Notes: a model not told the origin generated them from the sequence alone. Counted from the first letter of the stretch, positions 9,040 to 18,211 are shown. The stretch: 64,000 nucleotides of DNA from Filibacter tadaridae (GCF_900609045.1 NZ_UXAV01000020.1:62001-126000), one strand, 5' to 3'. Translations and numbers: made by a program.

Positions 9040-9864
9040 TCATTCCAGTAATTCGACACCTTCCAAATCAAGATCTAGCAAATTCCGATTAAACCACTTT
9101 TGTGAAATCTCATCGTACGTACCATCTTCAATTATTTCTTTAAGCGCTTTATCAATTTCTTTTCGTAATGCATCATTTTCGGGACGAACAGCGATGGATG
9201 GTTGCTCTACCCATAGTGGTTTGCCTATTCCTTTAATTGCAAAATCGTTATCGATTGCTTCAAGACCAACGATATCTGCTGTAATGACTGCATCTAGACG
9301 GTCTGCAACGGTTAAATCTTTGAGCGCAACAACGTCACTGCTGTAATACTGAATATTATCTGAAACTGTTTTTGCGGGTTCTTCATAAGTCGATTGTGCG
9401 ACGACACCTATTTTTTTACCTTTTAAATCATCCACTGATTTAATCTCTGTATTGTTTTCAGAAACAAAGATCATGCCGCCTGAGTAGTAATAAGGCTCAG
9501 TGAAGTTTGCATGTTTTGCGCGTTCTTTGGTGTATGCCATTGAACCGATAATTGCATCGTATTTTTCCCCAATAAGTCCTTGCATGATTGTTTCAAATGG
9601 ATTGGTCACCGGATTCGGCTTCAAGCCCATTTTTTCTGCTATCGCATTTCCGATTTCAATATCAAACCCAGTCAATTTACCATCTTCTTCAAAGTTAAAT
9701 GGTTTATAAAGCCCACTCGCTGCGAATGTTAGGCTCCCTTCGTTCACAAGGTCATAACTTCCATCGTCTTTCTTTTCCTTGGACGTGTCTTTGTCTTCCC
9801 CGCACGCTGCCAGTAAAACGATTGATGCCGCGAGCAACAAAAATAATGATTTCAACTTTCTCAT
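9040..9864 (-). CDS. Amino-acid ABC transporter, substrate-binding lipoprotein
   Basis: 274 residues from the ATG at 9864 (GGGGAG ten bases upstream; a TTG three codons earlier would abut the site). A lipoprotein signal peptide ends in the lipobox LLAAC, so the protein is anchored outside the membrane. The mature part is a family 3 solute-binding protein: LTFAASGLYKPFNFEEDGKL, GFDIEIGNAIAEKMG, and ANFTEPYYYSGGMIFV. It delivers a polar amino acid to the downstream permease and ATPase; the precise ligand is unknown. First gene of the operon. Confidence 0.95.
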   Translation of the reverse strand: MRKLKSLFLLLAASIVLLAACGEDKDTSKEKKDDGSYDLVNEGSLTFAASGLYKPFNFEEDGKLTGFDIEIGNAIAEKMGLKPNPVTNPFETIMQGLIGEKYDAIIGSMAYTKERAKHANFTEPYYYSGGMIFVSENNTEIKSVDDLKGKKIGVVAQSTYEEPAKTVSDNIQYYSSDVVALKDLTVADRLDAVITADIVGLEAIDNDFAIKGIGKPLWVEQPSIAVRPENDALRKEIDKALKEIIEDGTYDEISQKWFNRNLLDLDLEGVELLE

Positions 9865-10040
9865 TCTTAACAATCTCCCCTTTTTCTTTTCTATTTTTTT
9901 CTTACTCTATACACCTACCCCATCGTAACACTATTAAACCCGAATAATCAAAAAAGATTAATAAATTTGCTTTATATCGAAATTTAGACTTCCCTTGAAG
10001 TCAACTTCCAGTCCAATTTTCAGTGGCCTTCGCTTAAACT

Positions 10041-10080
10041 AAAAAACAGCCCTACACCTGTGAATTCCGGTGTAGAGCTA
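10041..10080 (-). terminator. Intrinsic terminator of the D,D-carboxypeptidase gene
   Basis: Stem CTACACC/GGTGTAG followed on the minus strand by GTTTTTTAG, six bases past the gene end at 10086. Confidence 0.75.
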
Positions 10081-10085
10081 TATTT

Positions 10086-11615
10086 TCAGTTGGCAATATA
10101 CGTTGCAATTTCATCCAAAACTTCTGTTGTATTTTTCGCTAAATAATTATTGACGATAATCGAAAATGTAAACTGTTCACCATCTTTTGCAGTGGCGTAT
10201 CCCGACAATGCCATGACTCCATTTAATAGCCCCGTTTTTGCCTGTACATTACCTTCCGCCGCGGTTCCTTTCATGCGGTTGCGCAACGTTCCACCGACAA
10301 ACCGGTCGTCGGCTCCCGCTACTGGAAGCGACTCCATAAAGACGGGATACCACGGTTTCGACTGCACAGTATAAAGTAGCTTCGATATTTCATTCGCTGT
10401 GACAAGGTTTTTGTGCGACATACCTGAGCCGTCACGCAGCAATAATGTTTTCGTGTCAATTCCCATATCGGCTAATGTAGTTTCCATGACGGCCAGTCCT
10501 TTACCCCAACTACCCTCTCCGCCGATAACCCGGCCCATCTCTTTAACGAGGATTTCGGCATGTCCATTATTGCTCAACTTCATGAACGGAATAAACAAAT
10601 CACTTAGCGGCATGGATTGTTTCGTTGTTAAGCGTGTTGCATTTTTAGGAACTTTTTTACGTTCGATTTTCGGTATTGTTGAAAATCGGATACCTTGTTT
10701 ATCAATCTCCTTTTTGAACAAGTGAACCGTGTAATTCGTAGGCTCCCAGACAGATCTCCATGTACGCGTTTGCTTTGACCTCACTGGGATGGTTCCCGAA
10801 ACAACAAGGGTATTTGAGCCATGTTGCCGTTCGACCTGAATATTTTTCTGACCACCTTTTGCAACTGTTTTTGTATTGTTAATGATTTTCATATAGCTAT
10901 TCGTGGGCACCATCGATATATTGGCAGGCTGATTCGTTTTCGGAGCCGGGTACACTTCAACGATAACAGTCCCCGCGTCATAATCATTATTCGGTGAAAA
11001 TGTCAGTGCCGATACTTGTGTTCCCGTGTAAAACGACTCGTCGGACCAGTTCAAGTCCTGTGAAAGCCTAACGTTGTCATACCAAGTGTCGTCTCCGTAT
11101 AGATTACCATTGATGGTTTTAATGCCGTTCTTCTTTAAAAGTGAAGCGAAAGCTTTCAAATCTTCACCTATTAATGTTGGATCTCCTTGCCCGCGCAAAT
11201 AGAGATCACCGTGTAGGACACCGTTTTCAATTTTGCCATTCGTCAATAATTCCGTTTTGAACGTATAATCAGGGCCAAGTTTTTCGAGCGCCGATGCCCC
11301 CGTCAGTAATTTCATGACAGAAGCCGGGTGAACCCGTGTATCACCAAGATTGGCGTAGACTACTTCTCCTGTTGAGACCTGACGGATGCTTACACTAGTT
11401 GTTGCACCTTGCAGTCGCGGATCCTTCAGGATTTCATCGATATGATTGAATCGGTTTGTTTCCTTTATTTTAGTGACCTGTACAGTGGGGGGATCCGGTG
11501 GCTTGGCAACTTCATCGGTTTCTTTATTTCCAATTATACTTACACTTCCAATTACTATCAGCAGCATAATTAATGCGCATGCAACAAGCACTTTCCATTT
11601 CTTCAGTTTTTTCAA
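10086..11615 (-). CDS. dacC: D-alanyl-D-alanine carboxypeptidase/endopeptidase, peptidase family S13 (PBP4/DacC type)
   Basis: 509 residues. One N-terminal membrane segment (residues 9-29) leads to an extracellular penicillin-binding domain. The active-site triad of family S13 is visible: SxxK in HPASVMKLLTGAS (near residue 85), SxN in KLSNNGHAE, and KTG in VQAKTGLLNG near the C-terminus. An insert between SxxK and SxN is normal for the family. It trims peptidoglycan stem peptides. The start is a TTG at 11615 with GGAGG ten bases upstream. It stands alone, divergent from mgtE, with its own terminator. Confidence 0.92.
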   Translation of the reverse strand: MKKLKKWKVLVACALIMLLIVIGSVSIIGNKETDEVAKPPDPPTVQVTKIKETNRFNHIDEILKDPRLQGATTSVSIRQVSTGEVVYANLGDTRVHPASVMKLLTGASALEKLGPDYTFKTELLTNGKIENGVLHGDLYLRGQGDPTLIGEDLKAFASLLKKNGIKTINGNLYGDDTWYDNVRLSQDLNWSDESFYTGTQVSALTFSPNNDYDAGTVIVEVYPAPKTNQPANISMVPTNSYMKIINNTKTVAKGGQKNIQVERQHGSNTLVVSGTIPVRSKQTRTWRSVWEPTNYTVHLFKKEIDKQGIRFSTIPKIERKKVPKNATRLTTKQSMPLSDLFIPFMKLSNNGHAEILVKEMGRVIGGEGSWGKGLAVMETTLADMGIDTKTLLLRDGSGMSHKNLVTANEISKLLYTVQSKPWYPVFMESLPVAGADDRFVGGTLRNRMKGTAAEGNVQAKTGLLNGVMALSGYATAKDGEQFTFSIIVNNYLAKNTTEVLDEIATYIAN

Positions 11616-11720
11616 CGATGCCTCGCCTCCGCCGTTTTCATTTCAAAAGTTGTTTCTGAATGTACAATTTGGGGAATTAATGTTTTAGAGTATTTTACTA
11701 TAAAGGGGTGAATGCAAACG

Positions 11721-13076
11721 ATGACCGTTCAGAATACAAGCGAGCTTGCGAGCGCCCTTATACGGGTATTAAAAGAGGGAAAACAAGATACGTTCCATGA
11801 CATTATAAAGGATCTGCAACCCTTTGATGTCGCTGTTCAATTTAAGGAATTACCCGTCAAACACCGTCCTTTATTTCTTGAATTCCTAACAATAAAGGAA
11901 CTAACGGAGTTGTTACGCCATTTAAACCAAGACGAACAGCTGCATGTCCTCCGCGTGATTGGCCCTGAACGTTCAACAGCAATATTGGGTATGATGAAAA
12001 ACAATGACCTTGCATTTCTGTTGACAGGTTTGCCAAAAGCGCAAGTGGATGAACTAATCGCTGAAATGAAACAAGAAGAAATGGATAATATCGTATCCAT
12101 AATGAATTATCCGCCGAAGACGGCAGGCAGAGCAATGACGAAACGTTATATTTGGATCCATTCGTCGTATACCGTCGATCGTGCAGTAAGCAAGTTGAAG
12201 CATTTTGCAAATCTAGCGACGTATTTAAATTATTTGTACGTAATTGATGATGAAAAAAAGCTGATCGGTGTTGTTTCCTACCGGGATTTATTGCTAGCTG
12301 AACCACATGCCCTCATTGTAGATATTATGTCTTGTAACTTAATTACAGCAGATGTGCTCATGAAACAAGAACAGGTAGCCAAGCTAATCGCACATTATGA
12401 TTATGTATCAATACCGGTTGTCGATGAAACTACGATTCTTGTCGGCATCATCACAGTCGATAACGTGCTTGACATTGTTGTTCGCGAAGCGAATGAAGAT
12501 ATTGAAATGCTTCTTGCATCTGGCAAAGCGATTGATTTTAAAACGAAGCCGCTAGTTGCTGCTAAAAAACGTTTGCCTTGGCTTATTCTATTGCTTTTCA
12601 TCGGTCTAATTTCTGGAAGCATTATTTCCCGCTTCGAAGCAACGCTTGAGCAAGTTGTCGCACTTGCCTTTTTCATGCCGATGATTGCAGGGATGACGGG
12701 TAATACGGGAACACAATCACTTGCCGTCGTTGTCCGCGGTCTTGTGACAGAAGATCTCAGCTTTAAAAAATCGTTGAAGCTACTAGTACGGGAACTTATT
12801 GTAGGTATACTGATTGGTGTGACATGTGCTATCCTCATCGCCGTTATTGCTTATGTGTGGCAAGGCAGTTTCGTTCTCGGAATCGTCGTCGGTTCTTCCC
12901 TTCTTGCAACGCTCATTATCGGAACGATTGCAGGAACGATAATACCGCTTGTCCTACACAAATTCAATGTGGATCCAGCGGTCGCATCGGGACCACTTAT
13001 TACAACAATCAATGACATTTTATCGCTACTCATTTATTTCGAAATCGCAACTATGTTCATCTCAAAATTAATGTAA
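11721..13076 (+). CDS. mgtE: Magnesium transporter MgtE
   Basis: 451 residues from the ATG at 11721, which has GGGGTG ten bases upstream; the ATG at 11712 nearly touches that site. Domain order is the MgtE N-terminal superhelical domain (residues 1-125), a CBS pair that senses Mg2+ (about 130-250), and a C-terminal five-helix channel domain. The channel signature MIAGMTGNTGTQSLAVVVRG is complete. It imports Mg2+ (possibly Co2+). No M-box riboswitch is recognisable in the about 100-bp divergent upstream region, so regulation may be only by channel gating. Confidence 0.95.
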   Translation: MTVQNTSELASALIRVLKEGKQDTFHDIIKDLQPFDVAVQFKELPVKHRPLFLEFLTIKELTELLRHLNQDEQLHVLRVIGPERSTAILGMMKNNDLAFLLTGLPKAQVDELIAEMKQEEMDNIVSIMNYPPKTAGRAMTKRYIWIHSSYTVDRAVSKLKHFANLATYLNYLYVIDDEKKLIGVVSYRDLLLAEPHALIVDIMSCNLITADVLMKQEQVAKLIAHYDYVSIPVVDETTILVGIITVDNVLDIVVREANEDIEMLLASGKAIDFKTKPLVAAKKRLPWLILLLFIGLISGSIISRFEATLEQVVALAFFMPMIAGMTGNTGTQSLAVVVRGLVTEDLSFKKSLKLLVRELIVGILIGVTCAILIAVIAYVWQGSFVLGIVVGSSLLATLIIGTIAGTIIPLVLHKFNVDPAVASGPLITTINDILSLLIYFEIATMFISKLM

Positions 13077-13123
13077 AGAAATGCAACCGAGCCACTGGGC
13101 GCAGGATCTATAATAGAATGAAC

Positions 13124-13181
13124 AGGAGTTGCCTCGATTCGTCCACGAACGACTGGATGAAGACGTTGCAACTCCTTTTTC
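13124..13181 (+). terminator. Probable terminator of mgtE
   Basis: Stem AGGAGTTGC (13124-13132) with GCAACTCCT (13168-13176) followed by TTTT; the long loop can itself form a small TCGTC/GACGA helix. Confidence 0.7.
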
Positions 13182-13306
13182 TATAGGTATACGCTTGAAT
13201 GGTAAAGTTTATGCACAGTTAAGGTTATGTTATGCGTGCGAGCTGGCATCTATACTCGAAGGAAATACACATGCATTGATGAGCGAAGTAGAAGTTTGAC
13301 TACATA
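13182..13306. other. Intergenic stretch without a convincing gene
   Basis: Between the two terminators a short open frame on the plus strand (ending EVEV-stop near 13300) has no Shine-Dalgarno site or good start; it may be the relic of a gene but was not recognised. Confidence 0.3.
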
Positions 13307-13344
13307 CTAAAAAGCATCACTCGGCTATGAGTGATGCTTTTTAG
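13307..13344. terminator. Bidirectional intrinsic terminator
   Basis: Perfect 16-bp stem from CTAAAAAGCATCACTC to its complement around a six-base loop, ending two bases before the stop codon of the SDR gene. Confidence 0.9.
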
Positions 13345-13346
13345 TG

Positions 13347-13964
13347 TTAATAGGCTATGCCGACTCGATAACCGATGTGGTTGCCCGTCATTAATTCGCC
13401 ATAAGCAAATGCGGCGGTATCGCCGACTGAAATCGCTTTACCATTTTCGGGTAAAAAGTCACGTCCAATCCGGTAATCACCAACTGCTCCCCCGCTTGGC
13501 AAGAACGTCGGACAGATAATTGTCCAGTCCAACCCCGATTGACGGAGCATATCAAAAACTTTATGGTGCTCTTCCGCCGCGAAGGTCAATCGCTTACTTG
13601 AATCCCCTGCTTCATAGCGTACCTTTTCAGGTTGTGTTCGACTTTGTAAAATACCAGCTGTTCCAATTGTCACGATTCGCTCGATTGATTCTGCTCTCAT
13701 CGCTTTAATCATTTGTGGCACAGCTTCTGTAAGTGTCGTTGTTTTGTCAGTGCCGAGAGCGCTGAATACGCGCTCCGCACCCGAAATAGCTTCGGTTACC
13801 GCCTCTTTGTCACAGACATTCCCTTGAACGATTGTTAATCGGTCATGCGGTGTCAGTTTTTCCGGCGACCGAACGAGCACGGTCACTTCATGTCCATCTG
13901 CAAGTGCTTTCTTCAACACTCCCCCACCTACTCGACCCGTAGCTCCAAACAATGTAATCTTCAT
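13347..13964 (-). CDS. NAD(P)-binding atypical SDR family protein
   Basis: 205 residues from the ATG at 13964 (GGGAG four to five bases upstream); the 17-codon extension to 14015 would overlap the upstream gene and lacks a site. The N-terminal Rossmann motif is ITLFGATGRVGGGV, followed by VLVRSPEKL and VQGNVCDKEAV, typical of NmrA-like/SDR5 proteins that bind NAD(P)H. Substrate is unknown; related proteins act as NAD(P)H-dependent reductases or redox sensors. It lies 28 bases after the TauE-type permease gene and is probably co-transcribed with it. Confidence 0.85.
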   Translation of the reverse strand: MKITLFGATGRVGGGVLKKALADGHEVTVLVRSPEKLTPHDRLTIVQGNVCDKEAVTEAISGAERVFSALGTDKTTTLTEAVPQMIKAMRAESIERIVTIGTAGILQSRTQPEKVRYEAGDSSKRLTFAAEEHHKVFDMLRQSGLDWTIICPTFLPSGGAVGDYRIGRDFLPENGKAISVGDTAAFAYGELMTGNHIGYRVGIAY

Positions 13965-13992
13965 TGGGCTCCCTCGATTCTTAAAAACTTTT

Positions 13993-14700
13993 TCATTGAA
14001 TAAATAAATAAACACCCGTCACAATTAAAATACAATACGTGAAAACGCGAAAATGTTTTTGATTGATGTGGTGGAACAGGCGTTGACCCAAGAATAAACC
14101 GACTACGACAAGTGGTAGCGCCAACCCGCTTGATGTCCAAATTGTTTTGTTCGTTCCGACAAATACCATTTGAATGGCTAAACTGATGGAATAAATGAAA
14201 AGGTAAAATGCGAGCGTAGTTGCACGCAGTGTTTCTTTCTGTGTATCCGTTCCTGAAAAGTAAAGCAAAAGCGGTGGACCCGGCATACCAATTCCTGTCG
14301 TAAAGGCACCTGATAATCCACCAACGATGTAGTCCCGGCCTTTGCTTTTCTTAAATCGGAAGTTCAAGATCAATAGGACTGTCAGCACAAGCAAAACAAT
14401 ACCAATACTTATTTTCAACTTGCCGATGTCAGCCATAAGGAAAATAATAAGCCCAAGCGGAAGACCAGGTAAACTGCCGATAATAAGCCTTTTCAATATG
14501 CCTGCATCCACGTCTTTATGTATATTTACAATAAGTGCAGCTGAAATGACAAGCGATAAAACAAGGTTGATTTGAATCGCTTCCCGTGGTTCAAAAATCA
14601 TAAGCAGAAACGGAGTCGCCAAAATTGAAAAACCGAAACCTGTACTTGTTTGCAGGATAGATGCGATTAAAATAATCGCGATAAATATGAAAACTGTCAA
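13993..14700 (-). CDS. TauE/SafE family membrane permease
   Basis: 235 residues with about eight hydrophobic segments. The family hallmarks are the repeated small-residue motifs QTSTGFGFSILATPF near residue 20 and GGLSGAFTTGIGMPGPPLLLY near residue 120. Members export sulfite, sulfoacetate or related organosulfur anions, but many have unknown cargo and nothing here identifies it. The start is a TTG at 14700 with an AAGG site ten bases upstream. It is the upstream partner of the SDR gene. Confidence 0.85.
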   Translation of the reverse strand: MTVFIFIAIILIASILQTSTGFGFSILATPFLLMIFEPREAIQINLVLSLVISAALIVNIHKDVDAGILKRLIIGSLPGLPLGLIIFLMADIGKLKISIGIVLLVLTVLLILNFRFKKSKGRDYIVGGLSGAFTTGIGMPGPPLLLYFSGTDTQKETLRATTLAFYLFIYSISLAIQMVFVGTNKTIWTSSGLALPLVVVGLFLGQRLFHHINQKHFRVFTYCILIVTGVYLFIQ

Positions 14701-14868
14701 CTAATCACTACCTTCTCTACACGTTCAGTATAACAGAGAGATGGGAACGTTTTCATTCCCAAACGGTTTGTTCAGAATAACTTTTCTTTAATTAAATACT
14801 GTTTTGCATGAATTGTTACACGTGGAACATTTCATACCCTGAGAAGTTGTATACAACAGGCGCTTGCT
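14701..14868. other. Intergenic stretch upstream of the tauE-like gene
   Basis: Holds the presumed promoter region of the TauE-like gene. A minus-strand open frame that spans this stretch and the adjoining repeat has no ribosome site and is not regarded as a gene. Confidence 0.4.
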
Positions 14869-15026
14869 ATATTGGTCGACATAAAGAATCCTTTCAACAA
14901 CGCTTGGCACTTGGGGGCGCCTCCCGCAATAAGCCAGCCAGAAGACCGCTGTCAGTCTTATTGCTTCGGGTACCCCAGTAAGACGCCTTCGCTGGAGATT
15001 ATATAGAATCATTAGTTCAAAATAAA
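14869..15026. repeat. Dispersed palindromic repeat, copy 1 (MITE-like)
   Basis: The outer parts match a second copy at 22169-22273 (shared blocks AAAGAATC, CTTGGGGG, CGCCTTCGCTGG, TTAGTTCAA). This copy has about 50 extra bases in the middle, which form their own inverted repeat GCAATAAG/CTTATTGC. The end repeats are more decayed than in copy 2. Confidence 0.75.
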
Positions 15027-15061
15027 TATGAAGAAAACGTTGAAAAAAATAACGCCCTGCT

Positions 15062-15112
15062 AAAAAAGGCCACCCATTACATCTGAAAAAACAGATGTAA
15101 TGGGTGGCTTCT
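15062..15112 (-). terminator. Intrinsic terminator of the CoA-transferase gene
   Basis: Perfect 17-bp stem (15069-15085 with 15092-15108) with a six-A loop; on the minus strand it is followed by CTTTTTTAG. Confidence 0.9.
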
Positions 15113-15123
15113 ATTTTATACAC

Positions 15124-16638
15124 TTAAACCGGTTGACCAACAAGCTGACGCATAGTGCCATGCTTTGCCAAATTGTCATGCCATGAGAATGCTTTTTCTA
15201 GGACGTGAGGAGTTTGACCCCCTCTTTCCAACGCTTCATTGTAATACGCCCATAATTGTTCACGATACATCGGGTGCGCACAACGTTCAATCAGCAATCC
15301 AACTCGTTCCCTCGGCGCTAGCCCGCGCAAGTCTGCGTACCCTTGCTCCGTGACAATGATGTCGACATCGTGTTCTGTATGATCGACATGCGTTACGAAT
15401 GGAACGATGCTCGAAATGTCTCCACCTTTTGCCGTGGACTTCGTAACAAAAATAGCGAGACGCGCATTACGGGCAAAATCACCCGAACCGCCAATTCCAT
15501 TCATCATTTTCGTTCCGGATACGTGAGTCGAATTGACATTGCCATAGATATCGAGTTCAAGTGCCGTATTAATCGATATCAAGCCGAGACGACGGATGAT
15601 TTCGGGATGATTCGTAATTTCTTGCGGTCGCATAACTAGTTTATCTCGATAGGTATCGAAGTTATTGAACACTTTGTCCATTTTTTCATCAGATAAGGTA
15701 ATAGAGGCGCAAGAAGCAAAACGAACTTTTCCAGCATCTATTAAATCGAATACCGCATCTTGAAGCACTTCTGAGTATACTTCCAACTCTTCAAACTCGG
15801 AGTCAATCATTCCGTAAAGTACTGCGTTTGCAACTGAACCGATTCCAGATTGCAAAGGAGCAAGATGTTCAGTCAGTCTCCCCGCTTGGACTTCCGTACG
15901 AAGGAATGTCAGCAAGTGTTCCGCCATTACCGCCGTTTCCGCATCGGGTGCGACGATTGTCGACGGTGAATCGAGTTGATGAGTAAACACAATTCCTCGC
16001 ACTTTTGATACATCAATTTGTATACCTGTCGTACCGATTCGGTCATCCACTTTTGTAAGCGGAATTGGTTGCCTTTTACCTTGTTTGCCCGGATTATATA
16101 AATCATGCACGCCTTCCAGTTGCGTAGGTTGTGCTGTATTAATTTCAATAATGATGGACTTCGCATGCTCGGCGAACGTTAACGAGTTGCCGACAGAAGT
16201 CGTCGGGATAATCATGCCGTCTTCAGTGATTGAAACCGCTTCCAAAATAGCGAAATTGATTGGCTCTATCACTTCTGAACGAATTAATTCGGATGTATGT
16301 GATAAATGGTGATCCACAAAAAGAAGCTCACCTTCGTTAATCTTTTTCCTCATTACAGGATCAGCCTGGAAAGGTAGACGCTTATGTACGATGCCCGCTT
16401 CGGCAAATAGTGTATCGATATCGGAACCTAAAGAAGCCCCCGTGAAAACGTTCACTTTAAATTTTTCTGTTTCAGCCCGTTTAACCAAAGCTAACGGCAC
16501 TGCTTTTACATCTCCAGCACGTGTAAATCCGCTTAACCCCAACGTCATTCCATCTTCAATCCAAGATGCCGCTTCCTCCGATGAGACAACGACATCTTTT
16601 AGTTGAAGGCATTTGATGCGATCCATTTGATTCTCCAT
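15124..16638 (-). CDS. Acetyl-CoA hydrolase/succinyl-CoA:acetate CoA-transferase family protein
   Basis: About 504 residues. The class I CoA-transferase fold is indicated by GLSGFTRAGDVKAVP near the N-terminus and by the C-terminal INTALELDIYGNVNSTHVSG, whose Glu is the expected catalytic residue that forms the glutamyl-CoA thioester, followed by MNGIGGSGDFARNA. The family moves CoA between succinyl-CoA, acetate or propionate, or hydrolyses acetyl-CoA. Of three possible starts, 16638 (GGGGT at seven bases) and 16626 (GGAG at six) are plausible, while 16644 is too close to its site. A LytTR regulator gene lies upstream in the same orientation, suggesting regulation of acetate or propionate metabolism. 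Confidence 0.9.
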   Translation of the reverse strand: MENQMDRIKCLQLKDVVVSSEEAASWIEDGMTLGLSGFTRAGDVKAVPLALVKRAETEKFKVNVFTGASLGSDIDTLFAEAGIVHKRLPFQADPVMRKKINEGELLFVDHHLSHTSELIRSEVIEPINFAILEAVSITEDGMIIPTTSVGNSLTFAEHAKSIIIEINTAQPTQLEGVHDLYNPGKQGKRQPIPLTKVDDRIGTTGIQIDVSKVRGIVFTHQLDSPSTIVAPDAETAVMAEHLLTFLRTEVQAGRLTEHLAPLQSGIGSVANAVLYGMIDSEFEELEVYSEVLQDAVFDLIDAGKVRFASCASITLSDEKMDKVFNNFDTYRDKLVMRPQEITNHPEIIRRLGLISINTALELDIYGNVNSTHVSGTKMMNGIGGSGDFARNARLAIFVTKSTAKGGDISSIVPFVTHVDHTEHDVDIIVTEQGYADLRGLAPRERVGLLIERCAHPMYREQLWAYYNEALERGGQTPHVLEKAFSWHDNLAKHGTMRQLVGQPV

Positions 16639-16690
16639 CTGCATTACCCCGATTCATAACTTTTAGACAATAATAGCGCAAAAGCTAACA

Positions 16691-16727
16691 GAAAAGTGGG
16701 TTTTTGATTTAGAGAAGGAATAGTGGG
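16691..16727. promoter_or_regulatory. Direct repeat upstream of the CoA-transferase gene
   Basis: GAAAAGTGGG at 16691-16700 and GAATAGTGGG at 16718-16727, 27 bp start to start, between the LytTR gene and its presumed target. This spacing is not the roughly 21 bp common for LytTR sites, so the assignment as an operator is weak. Confidence 0.25.
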
Positions 16728-16762
16728 GTAAAGCAGAATATACGCAGTTTAAAATAGCATTG

Positions 16763-17407
16763 TTAAAAGTCCAATAACTTTCTGAAATAGCTGGAATACG
16801 ATTGACTGACTGGAATTCGCACTTCATCGTCCATTGCCAACACAAATGTCGAGTGTGTATCTGGATAAATTTCACGAATCCGATGCACATTTACAATGAA
16901 GGAACGATGACAACGAACAAATGCCTCATGGGGCAATAAATACTCGAATTCTTGCAACGAGTTTTTATGTGTACCCGAGAATCGATCTGTAAATACATGT
17001 GTCTTACGGTTTTTCACTTCAATATAGTTAACCTCTTTAAAGGGAACGGGTATCCATCCATCTTGTGTTTTCACCGTTACAACTGACTTCCCCTCTGTAT
17101 AAGCCGGGTAAATAGCTGTCACGCTCCCTTCCAGTTTCCCTTCAACGTGGAAAGGAACAACCATCCCGTGATAAGGAGTCCCTAAAACATCTTTGTTAAT
17201 GAACTCGGATACTTTTTGTTGCTGGGTAATTGCTTTGTATGCCATCGTCCCTTCTTTTACTGGGTCACCCGGTTTAATCTTCAAATCCACACGCTTGCTG
17301 GGTCGATAGTAGATGTATTCTTTTCGATTCGATACGGCAATTGAGATTTCATCCGAAAACAATTTCCCTATCGTATCTAAAAGTGCAGCAATACTTAGTA
17401 TTTCCAT
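16763..17407 (-). CDS. LytTR-domain transcriptional regulator
   Basis: 214 residues from the ATG at 17407, which has AAGGAG about nine bases upstream; an ATG at 17425 lacks a site. The N-terminal half (residues 1-110) looks like a small sensory domain (ISIAVSNRKEYIYYRPSK, then GMVVPFHVEGKLEGSVTAIY). The C-terminal half is a LytTR DNA-binding domain with EVNYIEVKNRKTHVFT and FVRCHRSFIVNVHRIREIYP. There is no receiver domain, so the signal is probably a small ligand sensed directly. Position just upstream of the CoA-transferase gene suggests that gene as target; this is inference. Confidence 0.85.
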   Translation of the reverse strand: MEILSIAALLDTIGKLFSDEISIAVSNRKEYIYYRPSKRVDLKIKPGDPVKEGTMAYKAITQQQKVSEFINKDVLGTPYHGMVVPFHVEGKLEGSVTAIYPAYTEGKSVVTVKTQDGWIPVPFKEVNYIEVKNRKTHVFTDRFSGTHKNSLQEFEYLLPHEAFVRCHRSFIVNVHRIREIYPDTHSTFVLAMDDEVRIPVSQSYSSYFRKLLDF

Positions 17408-17481
17408 TTCTAAGAACTCCTTCATAACCTATTTCATAGTCTGTATTGCAATACGAATAGTACAATCTCATGTATAATTAA

Positions 17482-17511
17482 TTGTACAATAACCCGCCCC
17501 TCCATTATAAT
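17482..17511 (+). promoter_or_regulatory. Probable sigma-A promoter of the cbpA-like gene
   Basis: TTGTAC at 17482-17487, 18-bp spacer, TATAAT at 17506-17511. The -35 box sits inside a perfect 10-bp palindrome (ATTGTACAAT). Confidence 0.55.
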
Positions 17512-17573
17512 AAATAATCATAGACGAAAGATTATGAGAACATAGAAAATGTAGATAACTAGGAGGATTCCGC

Positions 17574-18203
17574 ATGCATATTAGAGACTTGCTTTTAGAA
17601 AGACTAGCAGTGGCAACAGTAAACAACGAAGATACCGTGGAAGAGGCATTAGCTAAAATCACCGCAAGCGGTTACAGATGTATTCCTGTTGTAGACAAAG
17701 AAGATACCTACAAAGGGATGATTTACAAGGTCCATTTAATCGAGTATCTATATGAAGAAAAAGGCGATAAGAATTCGGCAATCGATTCTTTACTGAAACA
17801 CCAAGATACGTTTATAACAGAACGTTCCTCTTTCTTAAGCGCACTTATTAGTATTAAATCCTTGCCTTTCTTGAGTGTCGTTGAGCACGGAAAATTACTT
17901 GGCATTCTTACTCATAATAAAGTGGAAAGTGTACTCGAGGATGCGTTTGGATTAAAAACAGGAGGCATCAACATCACCCTCTCCTCAACCGAAGCAAAAG
18001 GCATGATCGAGAAATTAACGAAAACACTACGTCATGAAAATATCGAAGGCATGTTCACATTGGATAATGGTTCTGTATTGGCAAGACGAGTTGTTATTAC
18101 GCTTGAAAACGGAAAAACGGATGAAGAGATTGAAAAACTAAAAGAAAAATTCGAAAAAGGCGGTTTCAGAATTCTACAAGTCGACCGCATCGAGAAGAAA
18201 TAA
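17574..18203 (+). CDS. cbpA: CBS-domain protein, CbpA-like cyclic-di-AMP receptor candidate
   Basis: 209 residues: a CBS pair (residues 1-125; TVEEALAKITASGYRCIPVVD and LSVVEHGKLLGILTHNKV) followed by an ACT-like C-terminal domain (about 135-209). This CBS-ACT order and length fit the c-di-AMP-binding protein CbpA described in Listeria, distinct from the shorter CbpB/DarB proteins. No enzyme motif is seen. A perfect AGGAGG-type site precedes the ATG. Binding of c-di-AMP is by family analogy only, but the c-di-AMP phosphodiesterase gene gdpP is also in this window. Monocistronic, with a strong terminator. Confidence 0.75.
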   Translation: MHIRDLLLERLAVATVNNEDTVEEALAKITASGYRCIPVVDKEDTYKGMIYKVHLIEYLYEEKGDKNSAIDSLLKHQDTFITERSSFLSALISIKSLPFLSVVEHGKLLGILTHNKVESVLEDAFGLKTGGINITLSSTEAKGMIEKLTKTLRHENIEGMFTLDNGSVLARRVVITLENGKTDEEIEKLKEKFEKGGFRILQVDRIEKK

Positions 18204-18211
18204 CTGGATAT

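Noticed and set aside
12401-12838. Antisense frame inside mgtE
   Set aside because: Shadow of the mgtE CBS and membrane region without a ribosome site.
14788-15123. Minus-strand open frame of 111 codons
   Set aside because: It runs through the terminator of the CoA-transferase gene and the dispersed repeat, with no ribosome site; it is a chance frame in repeat DNA.
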